From Bacteroidota bacterium (lineage in GTDB: Bacteria; Bacteroidota; Bacteroidia; Bacteroidales; UBA1715), in NCBI GenBank assembly GCA_029266015.1, contig JAJUFK010000046.1, positions 1 through 12,684 on the forward strand: 12,684 bases of DNA, given 5' to 3'. This document shows positions 9,251 through 12,684 of the stretch, piece after piece (position 1 is the stretch's first letter; every line of letters starts with the position of its first letter). The position numbers and the translations under genes are program-made. The notes beneath the pieces are model-generated. The model ran no database searches. It had not been told where the DNA came from and saw only the letters and a program-made list of their open reading frames with translations.

Positions 9251-9796
9251 TTATGATTTTTCAATGACTAATTTTATTAACGCAAAAATTGCATAATTTA
9301 TCATGTCAAAATAATTAGCATCTACACCTTCCGAAATTTTTGTAACACCTTTATTGTCTTCTATTTGTTTGGTGCGGTGTATTTTCATAAGAATTAAATC
9401 GGTATATGAACTTACGCGCATATTTCGCCATGCTTCGCCGTAATCGTGATTTTTGTTGGTCATTAATTCTTTAGCAGCTTCGTAGTATTTTGAATACAAT
9501 GCCAGAGTGTGTGATTTTTCTAATTCTATAGGTGCCGATGCATCTAACTCTAATTGAATAAGACCAATAATACCATAATTTACAATACCTATAAATTCGG
9601 GTACAATACCTTCGGCAACCTTAGATACGCCTTTTTCGCCAATACTTTTGATTCGTTGTGCTTTTATAAATATTTGGTCGGTTACCGATTCCGGACGCAT
9701 TATTCGCCAAGCAGTACCATAGTCGTCGTATTTTTTTTCAAATACATCCAAACATATTTTTTTTACTTCGTCAAATTGAGCTTTTGTATCAGCCAT
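9251..9796 (-). CDS. DUF1599 domain protein with two tandem copies of the domain
   Basis: The 181-residue protein consists of two homologous halves offset by 93-94 residues. Half one has DYG (25-27), AWR (29-31), MR (33-34), TD (39-40), KGV (55-57), EG (62-63) and NY (73-74). Half two has DYG (118-120), AWR (122-124), MR (126-127), TD (132-133), KGV (149-151), EG (156-157) and NY (167-168). This pattern is that of DUF1599, an all-alpha family that, from memory, has been linked to nucleotide-modification gene sets in phages; the cellular Bacteroidota members have no established role. No signal peptide or membrane segment is seen, so it is probably cytoplasmic. It is the first gene of the operon with the BT_3928-type protein and tpiA. 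The ATG at 9794-9796 has a consensus -7 box close upstream. Confidence 0.88.
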   Translation of the reverse strand: MADTKAQFDEVKKICLDVFEKKYDDYGTAWRIMRPESVTDQIFIKAQRIKSIGEKGVSKVAEGIVPEFIGIVNYGIIGLIQLELDASAPIELEKSHTLALYSKYYEAAKELMTNKNHDYGEAWRNMRVSSYTDLILMKIHRTKQIEDNKGVTKISEGVDANYFDMINYAIFALIKLVIEKS

Positions 9797-9811
9797 TGTT
9801 TTTATTTTTTA

Positions 9812-9819
9812 CAAAAATA
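9812..9819 (-). promoter_or_regulatory. candidate -7 promoter box for the DUF1599-BT_3928-tpiA operon
   Basis: On the minus strand this reads TATTTTTG, an exact match to the Bacteroidota -7 consensus TAnnTTTG, 15 nt before the DUF1599 start codon. No clear TTG -33 element was found at the usual distance. In AT-rich DNA this octamer can occur by chance, so the call is moderate. It would imply a leader of only about 8-10 nt. Confidence 0.45.
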
Positions 9820-9882
9820 TCAAAAACTTTGAATTGAACTATCTATTACAGTACTACTTCTACCACTTTTTTTTTACTTTTC

Positions 9883-9896
9883 AGACTTTTAAGTCT
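9883..9896. repeat. short hairpin in the purU/DUF1599 spacer
   Basis: AGACTT (9883-9888) and AAGTCT (9891-9896) form a perfect inverted repeat with a 2-nt centre. A related string, 'TTTCAGATCTTTTAGCTCCTTC', broken here as TTTCAGATC plus TTTTAGC, occurs near 10000-10020, so parts of the spacer may be duplicated. No function is assigned. Confidence 0.5.
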
Positions 9897-9925
9897 TTCC
9901 GTGTATTTAGACCTTTTTTACAACC

Positions 9926-9999
9926 ATAATATCACCCCTGTGGGGGTGTGGTTAGTAATAATATATTTCATTTCTATAATAATATCATCCCTTCGGGAT
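9926..9999. repeat. pair of related hairpin elements downstream of purU
   Basis: Two hairpins share the same lead-in. ATAATATCACCCCT (9926-9939) and ATAATATCATCCCT (9979-9992) match at 13 of 14 positions. In the first, CACCCC (9933-9938) pairs with GGGGTG (9943-9948) around TGTG. In the second, ATCCC (9987-9991) pairs with GGGAT (9995-9999) around TTC. Neither is followed by a T-run in the purU direction, so they do not look like ordinary terminators. They may be REP-like intergenic palindromes that recur elsewhere in the genome. Confidence 0.6.
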
Positions 10000-10028
10000 T
10001 TCAGATCTTTTAGCTCCTTCAGTCTTTT

Positions 10029-10901
10029 TTATTCAAACACAATCGTTTTATTATTATACACCAATGTCTTATGTTGAATATGAGACCAAATAGCTTTCGA
10101 AAGTACAATTTTTTCCAAATCCAAACCTTTACGTTTCATGTTTTCTACGGTATCTTTGTGAGTAACCTCGGTAACTCCTTGTGCTATAATAGGTCCGGCA
10201 TCTAATTCGGGAGTAACATAGTGACTGGTAGCTCCTATTAATTTTACTCCACGTTCGTAAGCCGAATGGTATGGACGAGCACCGGGGAATGCCGGTAAAA
10301 ATGAATGGTGAATATTGATAATTTGATTGGGATATTGCGAAATAAACCAGTCCGAAATTATTTGCATATAGCGAGCTAAAATTACAGTGTCTATTGATTC
10401 TTTTTGTAACAATTCAACAATAGCTTCTTCTTGTTGGCGTTTGTTTTTGTCGGTGATTGAAAATACATGAAACGGTATGCCAAATTCATCGGCAACATGG
10501 CCAAGTTTTTCATGATTACTTATAATTACAGGTATATCAACCTTCCACTCGCCCGATCGCACACGCGACAAAATATCGTAAATACAATGAGGTAAATGCG
10601 ATACAAAAACAGCAATACGCGGAACTTTTTTGGCAAGATGAATTTCGAATTTCATATTGTATCTGTCGCCAATAAGCGTTGTAAAATAATCACCTATTTT
10701 TTCTACCGGAATAGCAAATCCATCTAAATCCCACTGTACACGCATAAAAAATTCTGCCTCTTGGTGGTCAACATGTTGATCGAGATAGAGAATATTTCCA
10801 TTGTTTTTGTGAATAAATTCGGTAACCGATACTACAATACCTTTTTGGTCTTTGCAGTGAATAAGTAATGTTGCTGTATTAGCACTATTGTGAGTATTCA
10901 T
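10029..10901 (-). CDS. purU: formyltetrahydrofolate deformylase
   Basis: PurU hydrolyses 10-formyltetrahydrofolate to tetrahydrofolate and formate, balancing one-carbon pools and feeding formate to purine synthesis. The 290-residue protein has an N-terminal ACT-type regulatory domain (about 10-88, with CKDQKGIVVSVTEFI at 16-30). A formyltransferase-fold catalytic domain follows from about 94, opening with the strand RIAVFVS. The catalytic triad is present with the spacing of the GART family: Asn196 and His198 in INIHHSFLPAF, and Asp234 in PELDAGPII. The segment ISNH (127-130) is also characteristic and helps separate PurU from PurN, as does the ACT domain. ATG 10899-10901 lies right at a TA dinucleotide run and gives a normal N-terminus. 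The gene stands alone, with a hairpin-rich spacer behind it and a divergent promoter region in front. Confidence 0.96.
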   Translation of the reverse strand: MNTHNSANTATLLIHCKDQKGIVVSVTEFIHKNNGNILYLDQHVDHQEAEFFMRVQWDLDGFAIPVEKIGDYFTTLIGDRYNMKFEIHLAKKVPRIAVFVSHLPHCIYDILSRVRSGEWKVDIPVIISNHEKLGHVADEFGIPFHVFSITDKNKRQQEEAIVELLQKESIDTVILARYMQIISDWFISQYPNQIINIHHSFLPAFPGARPYHSAYERGVKLIGATSHYVTPELDAGPIIAQGVTEVTHKDTVENMKRKGLDLEKIVLSKAIWSHIQHKTLVYNNKTIVFE

Positions 10902-10914
10902 ATATATATATATA
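10900..10914. repeat. AT dinucleotide run abutting the purU start codon
   Basis: Fifteen alternating A/T bases end inside the purU ATG (10899-10901), so the start codon is the edge of the run. Length changes here would alter the leader but not the reading frame of the protein. Confidence 0.7.
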
Positions 10915-10930
10915 GTTTTGTAAAATCGAG

Positions 10931-10938
10931 CAAATATA
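10931..10938 (-). promoter_or_regulatory. candidate -7 promoter box for purU
   Basis: On the minus strand this reads TATATTTG, an exact TAnnTTTG match, leaving 29 nt to the purU ATG, a normal leader length for this phylum. No convincing TTG -33 element was found at the expected spacing. Confidence 0.5.
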
Positions 10939-11058
10939 TGAAAAAAATAATAGAATATAGATGCAGATGTATTCTGCTCAAAATATATACATGTATAATT
11001 ATTTTGTATGCAAATAGTGCCTTACAAAAAGCATTGATTACAAAAAAAGTTTTTAACG

Positions 11059-11090
11059 TTTTGTGTTATACAAATTTTGATGTACATTTG
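11059..11090 (+). promoter_or_regulatory. complete Bacteroidota-type promoter pointing toward the cassette
   Basis: A -33 element TTTTG (11059-11063) is separated by exactly 19 bp from TACATTTG (11083-11090), which fits the TAnnTTTG -7 consensus. This is the best promoter match in the window. Transcription would start near 11096-11098, within or beside the small inverted repeat GTAAC-ATT-GTTAC (11095-11107), a possible operator. An ATG opening a 38-codon frame lies at 11128, about 30 nt downstream. The nuclease-like gene starts about 165 nt downstream and could be transcribed from here. Confidence 0.6.
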
Positions 11091-11202
11091 AAACGTAACA
11101 TTGTTACATAAAAAACCTTTGAACCGAATGAATTTATATTTTCGTAACGTATTGATTATGAATGTTTTTATAAACAAACATAAGATATTGATACATGGAA
11201 TA

Positions 11203-11220
11203 TATCACCAATTGGTGATA
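11203..11220. promoter_or_regulatory. perfect 18-bp palindrome, operator-like
   Basis: TATCACCAATTGGTGATA is fully self-complementary with 9-bp arms and no spacer. It ends 7 bp before the left cassette repeat. The form suits a homodimeric regulator site, but no regulator gene is near it in the window. It could also act as a recombination landmark. Confidence 0.5.
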
Positions 11221-11227
11221 GTGGGAT

Positions 11228-11242
11228 GTTATAGCCAATTTT
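11228..11242 (+). repeat. left terminal inverted repeat of the cassette
   Basis: GTTATAGCCAATTTT matches the reverse complement of 12566-12580 at 14 of 15 positions, with the first ten identical. The sequence immediately to its left (18-bp palindrome and GTGGGAT) does not resemble the right-hand attC-like element. The left side may therefore be an attachment site of a different kind or interrupted host DNA. Confidence 0.75.
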
Positions 11243-11262
11243 AGGACGACACAACAATTCGA

Positions 11263-12564
11263 ATGGACTCAACAGAAAAAGGAAACATAGGAGAAGAATT
11301 TGTAAACGAAATTGCTTACAGCTCTTTTCTTGACTATTGGTGTTATCCAAGTCCAAAAGATGAATACGGAGATAAAAAAGAAATTTGCGATTTGCTAATT
11401 TTATTTGGTGATAGTTTGATAATAGTATCGGTAAAAAATTATGAGTTCAAGGACTTTTATTCGAGATATTTCAGACGAACAATCGACAAAGCTGTAAAAC
11501 AAATCTATGGTGCTGAAAGAAAGCTTTTAAACAGCGAAAGAGACATTTATATAAAACATCCCAATCGTGAAATTGAGAGATTTCCGAAAGAAAAGGTTAC
11601 AAATATTCATCGAATAATAGTTAATCTCGGAGATGGGGTTCGGTTTTATCCTTTCAACAAAGCAACTAAAGATGAAAAATTCATTACGATTTTAGATAAA
11701 GAAGCTTTTCGGACAATAGTTGGTGAACTAGACACAATCCCTGATTTTATAGAGTATTTAAGAAAACGAGAAGAATTTTTTACGGATAAAACAGTCACTA
11801 TATTACCAGGAGACGAAGATGACTTTTCTGTAGACACAGCAAAACAGTTTTTTGAATACGCTGAACGGAATTTCAATCCAAATGAAAAACAAAGCATAAT
11901 AGTTTCGGGAACTGAACTCGACATTTTAGCAAGTTACTTAATGAACGAACGTTCTTTTCCAGAGTACATTCAGTCAAAAGAATATAACGGAATGTTTATT
12001 CGACTTGACGGCAATTGGGCAGCCTACAATCAAAGAAATCAAGTAAAAGCCAAAAGAGATTTAGACAAAAATAGCTACTTTCTTGACGAGCTTGTAAAAA
12101 GAGAAGTTCTTACTAATCACAGCGAAAATTCAATTGAATTAGCTACTGCCATTTTGTCATTTAATCGATTTAATCGCAGAGTTATTTCAAACAACTTTTT
12201 GCAATTCTATGACGCATACAAAGATGCAAAAGGAAATTTCCTAGCAAGAAGGTACGCTGATTTTGATGGAGTTGGAATTGTATTTGCTTTTTATCCAGTG
12301 GAAATGCCACAGGAAATGGTAAATACTTTACTTGGACTTACTTTAGATAGCTTTTGCGTTTATTCAAACTATAAAAGCAAAACAATGATTTTAATTGCAA
12401 CAACTAATGAGTTCAAACAATTCAAAATGGGACTAATGAAAGACATTGTACCTTTTCCTAAAGAACAAGAAGAACAAATCAGAAAGGACGTTGAATTGCT
12501 TGGGTGGTTTACAAATCATAAGGAATTTAATGTAACAGAAAAAGAGTACCCTGATGAAGAATAG
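11263..12564 (+). CDS. cassette-borne protein with a putative PD-(D/E)XK nuclease-like N-terminal domain
   Basis: No named family is recognised for the full 433 residues. The N-terminus looks like a restriction-endonuclease-type fold: 'KGNIGEEFVNEIA' (6-18) as the first helix with Glu11/Glu12, then 'EICDLLILFGDSLIIVSVKNYEF' (40-62, shown here only as landmarks Asp43 and Lys58). The order acidic helix, D-hydrophobic strand, G-D turn, hydrophobic strand ending xxK fits the PD-(D/E)XK core. The usual Glu/Gln two residues before the lysine is Ser56, so activity is uncertain. A conserved-looking helix 'AVKQIYGAERKLL' (77-89) follows. The remaining 300 residues are mixed alpha/beta and charged, ending in an acidic tail. 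There is no signal peptide or membrane segment, so it is cytoplasmic. The start at ATG 11263 is fixed by an in-frame stop 21 nt upstream. Its framing by inverted repeats indicates horizontal acquisition. A defence or DNA-processing role is a guess. Confidence 0.75.
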   Translation: MDSTEKGNIGEEFVNEIAYSSFLDYWCYPSPKDEYGDKKEICDLLILFGDSLIIVSVKNYEFKDFYSRYFRRTIDKAVKQIYGAERKLLNSERDIYIKHPNREIERFPKEKVTNIHRIIVNLGDGVRFYPFNKATKDEKFITILDKEAFRTIVGELDTIPDFIEYLRKREEFFTDKTVTILPGDEDDFSVDTAKQFFEYAERNFNPNEKQSIIVSGTELDILASYLMNERSFPEYIQSKEYNGMFIRLDGNWAAYNQRNQVKAKRDLDKNSYFLDELVKREVLTNHSENSIELATAILSFNRFNRRVISNNFLQFYDAYKDAKGNFLARRYADFDGVGIVFAFYPVEMPQEMVNTLLGLTLDSFCVYSNYKSKTMILIATTNEFKQFKMGLMKDIVPFPKEQEEQIRKDVELLGWFTNHKEFNVTEKEYPDEE

Positions 12565-12565
12565 A

Positions 12566-12580
12566 AAAACTGGCTATAAC
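12566..12580 (-). repeat. right inverted repeat of the cassette
   Basis: Read on the minus strand this is GTTATAGCCAGTTTT, matching the left repeat at 14 of 15 bases. It starts 2 nt after the stop of the nuclease-like gene and forms the outer edge of the attC-like element. Confidence 0.75.
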
Positions 12581-12684
12581 AGGCGTTTGGCTCAATGGCG
12601 GGTGAAGTGGTTAATTGAACATTCTACCTCGCATCAACTTTTGTGGTGTATTGACAGTTTTGTGCTCCGAAATCCGCCACTGCG
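12572..12684 (+). repeat. attC-like imperfect palindrome, truncated by the window end
   Basis: After GGCTATAAC (12572-12580) comes AGGCGTTTGGC, then TGGCGG (12596-12601), whose complement CCGCCA lies at 12674-12679. Between them is a 72-nt central part with weak pairing and two copies of TTTTGTG. The stretch 12581-12684 is about 48% G+C, far above the surrounding roughly one-third. If the arms continue, the bases just beyond the window should approximate CCAAACGCCTGTTATAGCC. The opening TATAACAGGCGTTTGGC recalls the TAACAAACGCC start of Vibrio attC repeats. There is no coding frame of note. Confidence 0.55.

Larger units (their letters stand above)
11128..11244 (+). other. 38-codon reading frame, possibly the 5' remnant of a gene interrupted by the cassette
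   Basis: From ATG 11128 a frame runs 38 codons to TAG 11242-11244, beginning MNLYFRNVLIMNVF and ending VGCYSQF. It sits at a normal leader distance from the strong promoter at 11059-11090. The last five codons and the stop fall inside the left repeat of the cassette (from 11228), so about 33 codons would be native. The stop is in frame with the downstream nuclease-like gene, six codons before its ATG. No homology is recognised. In such AT-rich DNA a frame of this length can arise by chance, so this is tentative. Confidence 0.25.
11228..12684 (+). mobile_element. integron-like single-gene cassette, right end cut by the window
   Basis: A lone gene is framed by inverted copies of a 15-bp sequence: 11228-11242 (GTTATAGCCAATTTT) and 12566-12580, whose reverse complement is GTTATAGCCAGTTTT. 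The match is 14 of 15. From the left repeat to the ATG there are only about 20 nt, and the right repeat begins 2 nt after the stop codon, a compact layout typical of integron cassettes. The right repeat opens a GC-richer, partly palindromic segment resembling an attC site. No integrase is visible, so the array could be an integrase-less cluster or belong to an integron whose integrase lies outside. The classification is inferred from layout and repeats. Confidence 0.5.

Noticed and set aside
9554..9832. 92-codon plus-strand frame antisense to the DUF1599 gene
   Set aside because: It is low-complexity, rich in Phe, Tyr and Asn, and antisense to a gene with clear duplicated motifs.
9933..9999. 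Hairpins behind purU as its Rho-independent terminator
   Set aside because: In the purU direction the stems are followed by GATATTAT, not a T-run, so they do not meet the terminator pattern.
11095..11107. GTAAC-ATT-GTTAC as an independent operator
   Set aside because: A 5-bp-arm inverted repeat is common by chance in AT-rich DNA. It is mentioned only as context for the adjacent promoter.
11168..11356. 62-codon minus-strand frame with a hydrophobic stretch over the cassette start
   Set aside because: It overlaps the start of the nuclease-like gene and crosses the left repeat. The hydrophobic run is antisense to charged codons, and no promoter was seen for it.
11263..12564. A multi-gene defence system
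   Set aside because: Only one accessory gene is visible and its nuclease assignment is tentative. There is no partner methylase, sensor or effector in the window, so calling a defence system is not supported.

Overview
The window looks like a chromosomal segment from a member of the Bacteroidota, probably close to the Bacteroidales. The DNA is AT-rich. Start codons lack Shine-Dalgarno sequences, and three candidate promoters carry the Bacteroidota -7 element TAnnTTTG. The gene content is also typical of this phylum: a TamB-type protein, a very large exported protein, and the run DUF1599 / BT_3928-type DoxX-thioredoxin protein / tpiA. No tRNA, rRNA, CRISPR array or transposase gene was seen.

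Layout, left to right. (1) At 1-1328 (+) is the C-terminal part of a TamB/DUF490 protein, cut by the left edge. A bidirectional hairpin terminator (1514-1549) separates it from the convergent minus-strand genes. (2) At 1565-7053 (-) are prmA, the ribosomal protein L11 methyltransferase, and 35 bp downstream a 1537-residue exported protein of unknown function. (3) At 7118-9796 (-) is a tight three-gene operon: a duplicated DUF1599 protein, a DoxX-like membrane protein with a C-terminal thioredoxin-like domain, and triosephosphate isomerase, closed by a strong terminator at 7067-7099. A consensus -7 box lies just upstream of the DUF1599 gene. (4) At 9797-10028 is a short non-coding spacer with several small hairpins, two of which share a 14-nt lead sequence. 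(5) At 10029-10901 (-) is purU, formyltetrahydrofolate deformylase. (6) At 10902-11227 is a divergent control region with promoters facing both ways.

(7) From 11228 to the right edge the character changes. A single gene of probable nuclease-like fold (11263-12564, +) is bounded by a 15-bp inverted repeat: GTTATAGCC plus six bases on the left, matched at 14 of 15 positions on the right. The right copy opens a GC-richer, imperfectly palindromic stretch that runs off the window and resembles an integron attC site. I read this as one cassette of an integron-like array in Bacteroidota. Its left end appears to fall inside a short native reading frame that has its own good promoter. This is the most interesting part of the window.

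Functionally, the left 11 kb is housekeeping: envelope assembly, translation, glycolysis and one-carbon/purine metabolism. The right end is accessory. The cassette reading is an inference from the repeats and the layout. No integrase gene is visible here, and the terminal element is incomplete.
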